Notes: a model not told the origin generated them from the sequence alone. A stretch of 64,000 bases of DNA from an uncultured Roseburia sp. (GCA_947642555.1 CANRSX010000006.1:118352-182351); one strand, 5' to 3'. Shown: positions 53,725 through 62,660, counted from the first letter of the stretch. A program made the numbers and translations.

Positions 53725-55326
53725 TCAGTATTCCTCCGCCGCAAGCGCCTCCCACTCCCGCTCCAGATCCCGGTCAAGCCGGTTTACATCCAGCGCGTTT
53801 TCCTTATAGAGCGCGCGCAGCTCCATCAGTCCGGAGAAGGCCAGCCGCTTCCAGGCGACAAAGTTGAGCCGCAGCGCGAAGTTTAAGATCTGACCGCCGG
53901 AGCGGATGCCGGCGTCCGCCGCATCGATCAGCACAAACACGCCCTGGCTCACCAAAAGCATCCTTCTTAACTCATGGTCCTGATGCAGCGCGATCGCATC
54001 CTTCGGCGCGGCGTGGTCGTGAAAGATCCGTTTCAGCACACGGAACAGGGTTGTCAGAAGATCGTTCAGCACGACCGGAATCGCCATGGTCGCCGCAAAA
54101 CGCGTGTCATACCCGTGCTCATACACGGCGACGGACAGCTCCGCCAGCGAAACCACGGACTTTTTCTGACCGACTGTGTCATTTTTATAAAGTGTAAACG
54201 ATCCCACATCAAAAAACTGCAGCAGTTCAAACAGCGGAGCGGGCAGACCTGCCCCGCGGCCGACGCTCCCGGCGCCGCGGCTTCCCGAGCTTCCCGCGAG
54301 ATCCGAAAAAATATGGAACAGCCAGTTTGCGACACCGCAGAAAAGCTTCGCGCAGAAATTTCCACCGACGAGCCGCCCTTCTTCGGCGTCAATCCGCACC
54401 AGCTTTCCCTGATCGATAAAATGCGCCTCCCCCAGGAACTGATCCAGCACGGAAAAGACCAGCCCGATGAGATCCGGCGCATGTGCCAGCGATTTTAAAT
54501 GATGATTCTTCGCGGTAAGGCTCACCGCTCCCCCGGCCGCCTTCGTGGTATTCTGGTCGTAATTCACCGCAAAATTCCGCTCCAAATACCCGATCGCAGA
54601 ACCGACGTTTTCCGCATTCCCGGCGCCTGGTTTCCAGCCTTTCATGCGGGCTGCCTTAAGCACCAGCTGATCCACTTTTTTGTCCGTCCAGGTTCCCAGC
54701 GGACTGTTTTCGATCACCCGGGACGTCTTTACGCCGTCCGCTCCGCGGACCGTTTTCACTACATTTGGCGCACCCACAAAAAAGACGTCGACAAGCCCGC
54801 ATAAAAACCCAGAGAGCGCCGCCAGACCGTAATCCAGCCCGTCACAGTGCGCAGGCTTCATAAGGTAGTCATTTTTCACCCGCTGCGCGAGCGCATCCCG
54901 TTCCGCCTGCGTCAGCAGTTCATTCCAGGGATGCTCTGTCAGTTCGATCTGATTTTCATCGGCATAGGCACGGACATTCGCCATGTAGGTTTCCCAGGGG
55001 ACATCCGCGTCCACGGTTGCCAGCTGTTCGAAATAGGGGATCACGACGGCTTCCCGCTCCTCCTCTGTCAGCTCCGTGAGCCGCTCGCCAGCCGCATAAT
55101 CCTCCTGCGTCAGCATGTCCTCCGAAAGCCCTGCCGCCCCGGCGAGCTGCTCCGCCTGAAGCAGCAGCGCGTCCAGCTCGTCCATCCGCGCATCCGCCGC
55201 CGCGCTCTCACCGCGAAGAGCGGCGGAGACAGCAGCGACCGTCTGCTCTGTCTTCTCCCGCTGATTCCGCTGCGTCATCTCAGCCCATGCCGCCTCTTTT
55301 AACAGATTGTCGTCAAATGTCTCCAT
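53725..55326 (-). CDS. Unknown protein, partner of the TerB-like membrane protein
   Basis: 533 aa, not assigned to a named family. The N-terminal ~170 residues are acidic and helical. A hydrophobic segment DYGLAALSGFLCGLVDVFFVGAP lies at ~178-200. The central part contains VDQLVLKAARMKGWKPG, NAENVGSAIGYLERNFAVNYDQ and NHHLKSLAHAPDLIGLVFSVLDQFLG, which look strongly conserved. Two to three weakly hydrophobic stretches follow (MAIPVVLNDLLTTLFRVL, MLLVSQGVFVLIDAADAGI). The ATG overlaps the stop of the upstream gene (TGATG), so the two products are made together. A membrane-associated role is inferred. Confidence 0.75.
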   Translation of the reverse strand: METFDDNLLKEAAWAEMTQRNQREKTEQTVAAVSAALRGESAAADARMDELDALLLQAEQLAGAAGLSEDMLTQEDYAAGERLTELTEEEREAVVIPYFEQLATVDADVPWETYMANVRAYADENQIELTEHPWNELLTQAERDALAQRVKNDYLMKPAHCDGLDYGLAALSGFLCGLVDVFFVGAPNVVKTVRGADGVKTSRVIENSPLGTWTDKKVDQLVLKAARMKGWKPGAGNAENVGSAIGYLERNFAVNYDQNTTKAAGGAVSLTAKNHHLKSLAHAPDLIGLVFSVLDQFLGEAHFIDQGKLVRIDAEEGRLVGGNFCAKLFCGVANWLFHIFSDLAGSSGSRGAGSVGRGAGLPAPLFELLQFFDVGSFTLYKNDTVGQKKSVVSLAELSVAVYEHGYDTRFAATMAIPVVLNDLLTTLFRVLKRIFHDHAAPKDAIALHQDHELRRMLLVSQGVFVLIDAADAGIRSGGQILNFALRLNFVAWKRLAFSGLMELRALYKENALDVNRLDRDLEREWEALAAEEY

Positions 55327-57011
55327 CAGCCGAGAAGTCCTTTCATGAGGTTCTTCGCCGCGCTCTTCGCCGTTGCCAGAGACGCGTCCATCACCCGGTA
55401 ATAGCCGATTCCCTCAAGCGCCTCCGCAACCTTTTCCAGCGTGTCCAGATCGAGCTCCAGATCAAGATACCCTTCCGTGACATTCCCCTCCTCGTCGCTG
55501 CGCGCCTCACAGTAGGCCATAAAAATCAGATCGCGGATATTCTTCTTCGTCGCGCCCGGCGCAAGCTCGTTGATCCGGTCCTCACTGACCCGCTCCGGCA
55601 GATGGCAGAGAATCTTCTCGCGCTGCGCATAGGAAATCTGGTTCGTCGTGCCCTGCGCGCTTTTGCTCATCATGGAAAGCATGGCCGAGAGCTTTGCGAT
55701 CTTAATATCCGTCTCCTGTCCCTTCTGGATCACCTCCTGCAGCTCCGCTGTGACCGCGTTTACGTCCTCCACCAGGTAATTTAAGGCCCTCTGCGAATTT
55801 TTCACGATCTGCTGGAGCATCAGCTCTCTCTGCTTATTCTTCTCGAGATCCCCCATGCCGGTCACTTTCTTCATGCCCTTATACGCGCCCACGCCAAGGA
55901 GCACGGCAACGCCGATCCCGGTAAACATGCTCGAAAATCCGAGTACGCCGCCTAACCCAAGCGCCGCGAGCCCGGACGTCATGCCGGCCGCGCTGATCCC
56001 GATCACGGAACCGGACAGATAGACCGCCGCGAGCGGAACCCCGACTGCCGCTGATTTTGAAGCCAGCTCCTGTAAGGACTTTTTGATCTCGATATCGCTT
56101 TTCCGGTCGGAAAGAATCTTCTCATTCTCCAGAATCGTCTCCAGAATACAGACTGCCTGCTCGTCCGGCACCCCGAGCTTTTTCTGCAGGCTCACGATAT
56201 TTTCGTCCGCGTTCCAGTCTTCTGAGCGGTTCTTTTTCCGCCACAGATTCAGCACATCCTTCATGACGGACATTTTTAGCGCGTCAAGACTGCCCTTATC
56301 CACATGTTCGTTTAAAAATGCGATCAGCTCGTCGTCGCTTCTTCGCCCGACGGTGCCTGCCATATAGGCGCGCAGCAGAAGACGCTGCTCTTTCCCCACC
56401 TCATTGATCACGATTAAGGTCATGATCTCGCTGTACTCCACCGGATCAATCACGTCGTCGTCCGCATAGGCAAAATTGCAGATCAGCTCGATGTAGCTGC
56501 GCTTGATCTCATCCTCCATCATCGCGAGCGGGCAGACCTGGTTCGTGCTCTCAAAGGATGCCCCCTCTTCCTTTCCGCTCGCCGCGATCTGATTTAACAG
56601 CTTCGCGAATTCGTTTTTCTCCGAGTAGGAAAACAGCTCCGTGATGTTCTCCTGACTCCCATCCTTTTTTACCAGCGTGTACTCAAACCACGCCTTTTCA
56701 TTTCCCTGCTCGTCCGTCTTCACATGGCGCTCCGAGGTAACCTCCGCGATTTCCTCAAAGAGGATCGTCTCTTTTCTCCCGGAATTGTTAAAATAGATCC
56801 GGTCCCCTAAAAACACGCACCCGGCCTTTCCGCTGCCGAACAGCGACGTGTCAAGAATCGCCAGCACATACTCCGCATCCACCTCATTGTTTGCAATCGC
56901 GCTGAGCGCGCCGTTTAATTTCTTCTCCGGGATATCCGGCGACACATACACCTTTCCCCCTGAGGTCTGAATCTTTTCCACCTCGTCCCTGATCATCTTT
57001 TCAATATTCAT
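55326..57011 (-). CDS. Unknown membrane protein with PH-like and TerB-like regions
   Basis: 561 aa from the ATG at 57011 (AAAGGAGAAGC; frame open to 57053). Visible regions: ~45-110 a beta-rich PH-like part (SLFGSGKAGCVFLGDRIYFN); ~140-280 a TerB-like helical part with NFAYADDDVIDPVEYSEIM; ~300-365 a Gly/Ala-rich hydrophobic hairpin (AAGMTSGLAALGLGGVLGF...GIGVAVLLGVGAYKG) fit to insert in a membrane; then a coiled coil (VEDVNAVTAELQEVIQKG) and a helical C-terminus. No enzyme motif is seen. It is co-translated with the 533-aa protein from one promoter. Confidence 0.75.
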   Translation of the reverse strand: MNIEKMIRDEVEKIQTSGGKVYVSPDIPEKKLNGALSAIANNEVDAEYVLAILDTSLFGSGKAGCVFLGDRIYFNNSGRKETILFEEIAEVTSERHVKTDEQGNEKAWFEYTLVKKDGSQENITELFSYSEKNEFAKLLNQIAASGKEEGASFESTNQVCPLAMMEDEIKRSYIELICNFAYADDDVIDPVEYSEIMTLIVINEVGKEQRLLLRAYMAGTVGRRSDDELIAFLNEHVDKGSLDALKMSVMKDVLNLWRKKNRSEDWNADENIVSLQKKLGVPDEQAVCILETILENEKILSDRKSDIEIKKSLQELASKSAAVGVPLAAVYLSGSVIGISAAGMTSGLAALGLGGVLGFSSMFTGIGVAVLLGVGAYKGMKKVTGMGDLEKNKQRELMLQQIVKNSQRALNYLVEDVNAVTAELQEVIQKGQETDIKIAKLSAMLSMMSKSAQGTTNQISYAQREKILCHLPERVSEDRINELAPGATKKNIRDLIFMAYCEARSDEEGNVTEGYLDLELDLDTLEKVAEALEGIGYYRVMDASLATAKSAAKNLMKGLLG

Positions 57012-57041
57012 ACTGCTTCTCCTTTCCCGTATCTGAAATTC

Positions 57042-57070
57042 ATTATAGTGCATCTGATACCAAAAGACAA
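57042..57070 (-). promoter_or_regulatory. Promoter of the unknown two-gene module
   Basis: Minus-strand TTGTCT (57065-57070), 17 bp, TATAAT (57042-57047), about 31 nt before the start codon. Confidence 0.78.
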
Positions 57071-57094
57071 TGCATGGCAGCTTGCCCGCATATA

Positions 57095-57130
57095 AAAAAC
57101 GGGAACCGCCGGCAGGCAGTTCCCGTTTTT
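57095..57130. terminator. Bidirectional terminator after the NhaC-family gene
   Basis: Stem AAAAACGGGAAC (57095-57106) / GTTCCCGTTTTT (57119-57130) with A and T runs on both sides. It ends the minus-strand transporter transcript. Confidence 0.93.
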
Positions 57131-57143
57131 ATCAATCCGTATG

Positions 57144-58763
57144 TTATACCGTCTGCTTCTTCGCCGACAGCGTCTTCATCACAAACAGCGTCCCGATCAT
57201 CAGAAGGATGGCAACCGGAAGCGCGATCAGCGCGTTCGGGACAAATCCGGCCACCAGATAGGCCACAAAGCTCACCGCAGCGGCAACCACCGCGTAGGGC
57301 AGCTGGGTCGACACATGATCCACGTGGTCACTCTGCGCTCCGGCGGAGGCCATGATCGTGGTGTCGGAGATCGGCGAGCAGTGATCGCCGCAGACCGCGC
57401 CGGCCATACAGGCGGAGACGCACACCACGCCGAGCGGATCCGTCAGCGGGAACACGTTTAACGTGATCGGAATCAGGATCCCGAACGTACCCCAGCTCGT
57501 CCCGGTCGCAAATGCGAGGAAGCATCCGATTAAGAATACAACCGCGGGCAGGAATGCCTGGAACGCTCCGGCAGAGCCCTTCACCACAGCGGCCACAAAT
57601 TCGCCGGCGCCGAGGGAATCCGTCATCGCCTTTAAGGACCAGGCGAACGTCAGAATCAGGATCGCCGGCACCATGGCGCGGAATCCTTCCGGAAGGCAGT
57701 CCATGGTCTCGCGGAAGGTCATTGTTCTCCTCAGGCAGTAATAGGCAATCGTAAATGCCAGCGCAAACACGGAGCCTAACATCAGACCCACGGACGCGTC
57801 AGAATTGGAAAATGCATCTACAAACGACGCGCCCTCAAAAAATCCGCCGGAATAGATCATGCCGATCACACAGCAGAAAATGAGAACCGCAATCGGCAGC
57901 ACCAGATCCAGGACGATGCCTTTCTTTTCCTTCCCGGCCGCGGCTGTCTGTACATACGGATTTTTCCCGCCGAACAGATCCCCTCTGCCCGCCGCTTCCT
58001 CAAACTTTGCCATGGGCCCGAATTCCAGCTTCATCACCGCCATTCCGACCATCATGACAATCGTGAGAATCGCGTAAAAGTTAAACGGGATCGCCCGGAT
58101 AAACAGCGTCAGCCCGTTTCCGTCCTCCACATAGCTTGCAACCGCAGCCGCCCAGGAGGATATCGGCGCGATGATGCAGACCGGCGCGGCCGTCGCATCG
58201 ATCAGATAGGCGAGCTTTGCCCGCGAAATTTTGTGCTTGTCCGTCACGGGCCGCATGACGGATCCCACGGTCAGGCAGTTAAAATAATCGTCGATAAAGA
58301 TCAGCACGCCCAGCGCGACCGTTGCAAGCTGCGCTCCCACGCGCGTTCTGATATGCTGCGCCGCCCAGCGTCCGAATGCGGCGGATCCCCCGGCCTTATT
58401 CATCAGGGAAACCATCGCCCCCAGAATCACCAGAAACACCAGGATACCGATGTTATACCCGTCCGAGAGCACGCTCACAATCCCGTCCGAAAATACATGG
58501 AGCACCGTCCCTTCAAAGGAATAGGACGAATAGAGCAGGCCGCCCATCAGAATCCCCACAAACAGGGAGGAATACACCTCCTTCGTGATCAGCGCCAGCG
58601 CAATGGCGATCACCGGCGGCAGCAGCGCCCAGGCCGTGCCGTAAAATCCGCCGCCCTCCGCGGCGCTCTCACCGCTGCCGGCAAACATCGGAACCAGGAA
58701 TACCGCAAGCAGAATCACTGCCAGCACCACACCTTTGATTACACCCGTCTTCGATTTGTTCAT
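57144..58763 (-). CDS. NhaC-family antiporter, probable lysine transporter (LysW type)
   Basis: 539 aa with about 12 helices. Features are GTAWALLPPVIAIALALITKEVYSSLFVGILMGGLLY, DDYFNCLTVGSVMRPVTDKHKISRAKLAYLIDATAAPVCIIAPISSW and CMAGAVCGDHCSPISDTTIMASAGAQSDHVDHVSTQLPY, all classic for the NhaC superfamily. The ATG at 58763 has AGAGGAG; the longer frame to 59012 runs through the riboswitch and is not coding. The lysine riboswitch directly upstream indicates lysine transport, as predicted in comparative work for riboswitch-linked NhaC proteins (LysW). Confidence 0.9.
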   Translation of the reverse strand: MNKSKTGVIKGVVLAVILLAVFLVPMFAGSGESAAEGGGFYGTAWALLPPVIAIALALITKEVYSSLFVGILMGGLLYSSYSFEGTVLHVFSDGIVSVLSDGYNIGILVFLVILGAMVSLMNKAGGSAAFGRWAAQHIRTRVGAQLATVALGVLIFIDDYFNCLTVGSVMRPVTDKHKISRAKLAYLIDATAAPVCIIAPISSWAAAVASYVEDGNGLTLFIRAIPFNFYAILTIVMMVGMAVMKLEFGPMAKFEEAAGRGDLFGGKNPYVQTAAAGKEKKGIVLDLVLPIAVLIFCCVIGMIYSGGFFEGASFVDAFSNSDASVGLMLGSVFALAFTIAYYCLRRTMTFRETMDCLPEGFRAMVPAILILTFAWSLKAMTDSLGAGEFVAAVVKGSAGAFQAFLPAVVFLIGCFLAFATGTSWGTFGILIPITLNVFPLTDPLGVVCVSACMAGAVCGDHCSPISDTTIMASAGAQSDHVDHVSTQLPYAVVAAAVSFVAYLVAGFVPNALIALPVAILLMIGTLFVMKTLSAKKQTV

Positions 58764-58784
58764 TTTCCACACTCCTCTCGTGTT

Positions 58785-58823
58785 AAAAAAACTAAGAGCC
58801 ATGACATACCCTGCCATGACTCT
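58785..58823 (-). terminator. Expression-platform terminator of the lysine riboswitch
   Basis: Minus-strand hairpin AGAGTCATGGCA-GGGTA-TGTCATGGCTCT followed by TAGTTTTTTT, ending 21 nt before the transporter start codon. It would form when lysine is bound. Confidence 0.88.
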
Positions 58824-58841
58824 GAACATACACCTGTGAAT

Positions 58842-59013
58842 CATAACAGCGCTCCGTCTCCGTGAGAAGACGACAGTCCGCGGGATCTTCTCCCGCGGCC
58901 CGGCAAAGGAACCCGGCGCTGTCCCCTCACCTCGGCGAAATCCCCTTTCCGCTCTCCTCCCTCTGCCAGGGATATCAGGAAAGCGTACTGATGTCATCCG
59001 CGCCTCTATCATG
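58842..59013 (-). promoter_or_regulatory. Lysine riboswitch (L box) aptamer
   Basis: Read on the minus strand: P1 CATGATAG pairs with CTGTTATG. Conserved core pieces appear in order: GATAGAGGCGCGGA, AGTA, GGAAAGGGGATTTCGCCGAGG, the paired GCCGGG...TTTGCCGGG region, ACTGTCG and CACGGAGACGGAGCGCTGTT. Length (172 nt) and arrangement match the L box. It lies between a consensus promoter and a terminator hairpin, before the NhaC-family gene. Confidence 0.93.
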
Positions 59014-59024
59014 CTAACGGTGTA

Positions 59025-59053
59025 ATCATAGTTGAAAATGCCTGAAATGTCAA
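59025..59053 (-). promoter_or_regulatory. Promoter of the riboswitch-transporter transcript
   Basis: Minus-strand TTGACA (59048-59053), 17 bp, TATGAT (59025-59030). The predicted start lies only a few bases before the aptamer P1. Confidence 0.9.
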
Positions 59054-59066
59054 CTGATTTATCTGG

Positions 59067-62000
59067 TCAGTTTCCATTCAGCTTCCGATACAGCGCCTCC
59101 ACACCGGCCTGATTCCCGCCGGCGAGAAAATAGTAATCGATCTGCTCTGTCCCGTCCGCGTACAGATACGGGCCGTACGATGGGATATCGCAGCACAGAA
59201 CCGTCTGCTTTGCCGCGGGCGCAATCCCGTACCCGTACTCTGAGATCAGCAGCGGCATACGACACTTTCTGCCGCCGAAGCTGATGTATGCCGCCTTCTG
59301 GTCAAGCCGCAGAAGCTCATCCGCAAGCACTCCTTTTGCAGAAAGCCTCTCCTTTCTGGGCCAGTCAAAATAGTCCCAGGTCTCGTGCGACATCGAATCG
59401 ATCTGACGCGGAAGGGCCGCCTTCTCTGCGAGCAGCGGTTTCCCTCCGTGATCCAGAAACTGCAGTGCTCCTGTTTTTTTGTCGATCCGGACCGTGACCG
59501 CCGCTGTGGCGATCTCCACGAGCCCTCTGCCCTCCTTCGCCGTCCAGGAAACCGCATCCTCTGGCACATAGCAGGTCTTTTCTTTCTCAAACTCCGCCAT
59601 GCCGCCCTTTCGGAAACGGATGTGCAGAATCTTCTCCTCCAGCGGGGTAAGGCGCAGGATCCCGTAGCTGCTGACCAGATCAATGGAATGCTTCGTCTTT
59701 TTTACCATGCGGACCGAGCAGTCGATCCGGCTGTGCCCTGCCGGCCGCAGACGGCTGTTGTCCGGGATCTCCCCGAACCGGTAGGGGGAGGGATTGAGGG
59801 CGGCCGGGGCGCCGGCTTTTGCGGTACGCTCTGCCGCTGCACCGGCCCGGGCTTCCCGCAGGTTTCCTCCCGGCCGTCCGGCTTTCCCCGGCTGTGCGCT
59901 GTCTGCGGCCGGCTCCTTTGCCGCGCGCTTTAACACCTCGACCGGCTTTGGCCCCAGATAGCTTCTCCTCGCCCGCTCCGTCTCTCCCCATGCGGCATTG
60001 GCAAGCTCAAGCTCCTTTGTCGTGTACTCCTTTTTTTCAAACCGGCGCGTCTCTTCCGGAACCTCGTTTTCCAGCGAGCGCATCCGTTTTTCTTCCGACA
60101 CCGGCGTCCCGATGATCCCGGTCAGATCCCCTTTGTGGAGCACGGCCAGCTCGTGCAGCGCACGGGTCGCCGCCACATACAAAAGCTTCACGCTGGCGTC
60201 ACCGGACGGATAGGCCGCCTCGGACGGGTCATACAGCAGCACCGCGTCAAACTCGAGACCCTTGGTATACTCGATCGGGAGCACCATGACGCCGCTGCCG
60301 AATTCCGCGGTTTCAAGGTTGCAGTCCGCCAGTGTCAGATCACGGGAAAGCGCTTTGCTTACTTCCGCGGATTCTTCCGCATCGCGGCAGATCACTGCAA
60401 TCGTCTCCCGCCCTTCGTCCAGCCAGCCGCGGATCGTATGTACCGCTTCTTTTTCCAGCGCTTCCGCGTTCCCGCAGGCCGTCACCCGCACGTCCTTTCC
60501 ATGGCGGCAGACCGGCTCCACCGGATAGATCGGAAAGCTTCCGTGGCGCAGGATCTCTGTGGCAAAGTCCGCGATCTCCACCGTATTCCGGTAGCTTTTT
60601 TTCAGCAGGCCGAACCCGTCAAACGGCCCGGTCAGCATCAGCTCCTGCAGCTCCTTCCAGCCATTTAACCCGTACCCGTAAAAAATATTCTGCGACACGT
60701 CGCCCATGATCGTGTAGGTGCATCCGCCCAGACAGTACGCAAGCGCCCCGTACGCCATCATCCCGAAATCCTGCGCCTCGTCGATGATCACATGGCTCGC
60801 CTCGTGCACCGGCTCGATTTCCCGAATGCGTTTATATAAATATGCCAGCGCCGCCAGGTCATATACGTCAAATGTAGTGTCACTGGCCGAAACGGGATTT
60901 TCCGCTGCAGCAGGCACCGGCTTTCCCGCTGCGGCCTGCGCCTGCAAAAACTCCCGGTACACCTCAAAGACAGAAGGCGTTTTCTCTTCCCTCCCGAAAT
61001 AATACCGGTATCTGCGGCGCAGCTCTTTTTTCTTATCCATGGGATAGGAGATGTATTTTCCGGTCAGCTCATTTTCAAGCCGTGCCAAAAGGATCTCGTT
61101 TAACATACCGATCTTATTTGCCATGCTCGTCCGCCGGTTCTGCTCCAGATAATTTTTTATCGTATTTTCCTCCAGAAGAAGCACGTCCGTCCCGTCCATG
61201 TGAACCGCGCCCAGCGGAAGCCTGGCGTTTTCATACGTCACGCAGAATGCCTCCAGATCATGGAACCATTCATACCCGCCCTTTTTGCAGGCGTCCGGAT
61301 TCTTTTTACCGATCGGGCAGATCCTGTGGCGGTCCGGATCCCACTCCTCGTAGAGAAGCCGCACAAAAATCTGCTCCATCGTCATCTGCGAGACCCCGTA
61401 CACGTCCAGATCCGGCAGCACGCTCGTGATATAATTGAGTAAAATGCGGTTGCTTCCGATAATATAGAAATCCTCCGGGTGAAATTCTTCCCCGTAGTTG
61501 TACAGAATATAGGAAATGCGATGCATCGCGACCGTCGTCTTCCCGGAACCGGCGACACCCTGGACGATCAGGTTCGTCTTCGGCGAGCGGCGGATCAGCT
61601 CATTCTGCTCCTTCTGGATCGTCGCGATAATCTCCCCTAAGACTGCGCCCTTATTTTTCGCCAGATACTGGGTCAGAAGCTCGTCGTTTGCGACCACGTC
61701 CGAGTCATAGCAGTCGATCAGCCGGTCATCCGCAATCTCGTAGGTGCGCTTGCGCTTTAAATCCACCTGACAGACGCCCTCGTCCTTTACCACATAGCTG
61801 CACGGCCCTGTTGCTCCCTCATAATAGACGGATGCCACCGGCGCGCGCCAGTCGATCACAAGCGGCTGCTCCCCCGGCTCCGTGATCCCGACCCTGCCCA
61901 CGTAGTAGGATTCCACGAAGGGAAGCTTCGCGTCTTTAAAATCAATCCGCCCGAAATACGGCTTTGCCCGCGCCTTCTGCAAACGCAGCAGATCACGTTT

Positions 62001-62225
62001 GTACTCCTGCAGCTGGGACTGCGTGTTGTGCAGCAGCGACAGCGCCTCCTTGTCCTTCGGCCCGTAGGTTTCCATCAGATCATAAATCTCCTGGGACAGG
62101 CCGCGGATATACCCTTCCGTTCTCTCCAGATTCCGCTGCGCCACACCGGTGATCTGCGCAAGCTGACGCTCCTCCTCCTCCCGGCTCGTGCCAAAAACGG
62201 GACGGCGTGTTCTCTCCTGTTTCAT
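59067..62225 (-). CDS. HelD-like SF1 helicase fused to a GH31-type N-terminal domain
   Basis: 1052 aa; HelD proteins usually have ~700-780. Residues 1-~190 form the coiled-coil arm and fold start typical of HelD (ITGVAQRNLERTEGYIRGLSQEIYDL, YVGRVGI, VIDWRAPVASVYYE). Walker A is VQGVAGSGKTTVAMHRISY (~220), motif II HVIIDEAQDFGMMAY, motif IV/VI LLYVAATRALHELAVLH. A Pro/Ala/Gly-rich linker (~770-830) leads to ~215 residues of beta type: TAAVTVRIDKKTGALQFLDHGG, PLLISEYGYGIA and QIDYYFLAGG with YRKLNG at the end, like the N-terminal domain of GH31 alpha-glucosidases; the GH31 catalytic barrel is absent. HelD recycles stalled RNA polymerase. The role of the added domain is unknown. Confidence 0.85.
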   Translation of the reverse strand: MKQERTRRPVFGTSREEEERQLAQITGVAQRNLERTEGYIRGLSQEIYDLMETYGPKDKEALSLLHNTQSQLQEYKRDLLRLQKARAKPYFGRIDFKDAKLPFVESYYVGRVGITEPGEQPLVIDWRAPVASVYYEGATGPCSYVVKDEGVCQVDLKRKRTYEIADDRLIDCYDSDVVANDELLTQYLAKNKGAVLGEIIATIQKEQNELIRRSPKTNLIVQGVAGSGKTTVAMHRISYILYNYGEEFHPEDFYIIGSNRILLNYITSVLPDLDVYGVSQMTMEQIFVRLLYEEWDPDRHRICPIGKKNPDACKKGGYEWFHDLEAFCVTYENARLPLGAVHMDGTDVLLLEENTIKNYLEQNRRTSMANKIGMLNEILLARLENELTGKYISYPMDKKKELRRRYRYYFGREEKTPSVFEVYREFLQAQAAAGKPVPAAAENPVSASDTTFDVYDLAALAYLYKRIREIEPVHEASHVIIDEAQDFGMMAYGALAYCLGGCTYTIMGDVSQNIFYGYGLNGWKELQELMLTGPFDGFGLLKKSYRNTVEIADFATEILRHGSFPIYPVEPVCRHGKDVRVTACGNAEALEKEAVHTIRGWLDEGRETIAVICRDAEESAEVSKALSRDLTLADCNLETAEFGSGVMVLPIEYTKGLEFDAVLLYDPSEAAYPSGDASVKLLYVAATRALHELAVLHKGDLTGIIGTPVSEEKRMRSLENEVPEETRRFEKKEYTTKELELANAAWGETERARRSYLGPKPVEVLKRAAKEPAADSAQPGKAGRPGGNLREARAGAAAERTAKAGAPAALNPSPYRFGEIPDNSRLRPAGHSRIDCSVRMVKKTKHSIDLVSSYGILRLTPLEEKILHIRFRKGGMAEFEKEKTCYVPEDAVSWTAKEGRGLVEIATAAVTVRIDKKTGALQFLDHGGKPLLAEKAALPRQIDSMSHETWDYFDWPRKERLSAKGVLADELLRLDQKAAYISFGGRKCRMPLLISEYGYGIAPAAKQTVLCCDIPSYGPYLYADGTEQIDYYFLAGGNQAGVEALYRKLNGN

Positions 62226-62278
62226 CGGGACCTCCTGTTCGTTCTATTGCGAAAAAGGTGTCTGAGTGACAGACCTTT

Positions 62279-62287
62279 ATTATAACA
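62279..62287 (-). promoter_or_regulatory. Extended -10 promoter of the helD-like gene
   Basis: Minus-strand TGTTATAAT (TGn plus TATAAT at 62279-62284), about 54 nt before the start. No clear -35. The initial transcript could form a small hairpin (AAAGGT...ACCTTT). Confidence 0.5.
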
Positions 62288-62320
62288 GATCCAGGAGGAT
62301 CCGGCTATATTTATTTTTTT

Positions 62321-62480
62321 AAAAGTTCAGCCAGTCGAAATTGCATGGGTGAAAATCGTGCTCGCACGAATTTTCATCCATCGGTTTCGACTGAGGGAGC
62401 GCCCGATTATGAGCAAAGTTAGCTGCGAAGCAGCGGTAAAGCGCTGAAAGCGCCTTTGCGAATGGTGCGGGCTGAACTTT
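62321..62480 (+). repeat. Structured 160-bp repeat element, second full copy
   Basis: Bounded by AAAAGTTCAGCC and GGCTGAACTTT. First domain: AGTCGAAA (62333-62340) pairs with TTTCGACT (62385-62392), enclosing ATGGGTGAAAAT/ATTTTCATCCAT and CGTGC/GCACG. Second domain: GCGCC/GGTGC enclosing GCAAAG/CTTTGC with hairpins GCTGC-GAA-GCAGC and GCGC-TGAAA-GCGC. Relative to the copy at 20493, several pairs change on both sides. A stray AAAAGTTCAG at 62492-62501 may be a fragment. No ORF or transposase is inside. Confidence 0.82.
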
Positions 62481-62622
62481 AACTTTTTTATAAAAGTTCA
62501 GGCGGGATGCTGCTGGTCAACGCCATTTGAAAGCTGTTTCCGTTCAGCCGTGGATCATGCCGGAGGACTGATAAGGAAACGGGACAGGATCTGTTTTCAC
62601 CCTATCATTTTTGCGTGTTTTG

Positions 62623-62631
62623 TGGTATGAT
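62623..62631 (+). promoter_or_regulatory. Extended -10 promoter of the fic gene
   Basis: TGGTATGAT (62623-62631), 30 nt before the GTG start. The -35 region is weak. Confidence 0.5.
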
Positions 62632-62660
62632 GGCAGTGTGTTTGAAAGGATGGTGGCAAG

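Noticed and set aside
58763..59012. N-terminal extension of the NhaC-family protein
   Set aside because: This stretch is the lysine riboswitch and terminator; the protein-like frame is incidental and the ATG at 58763 has its own ribosome site.
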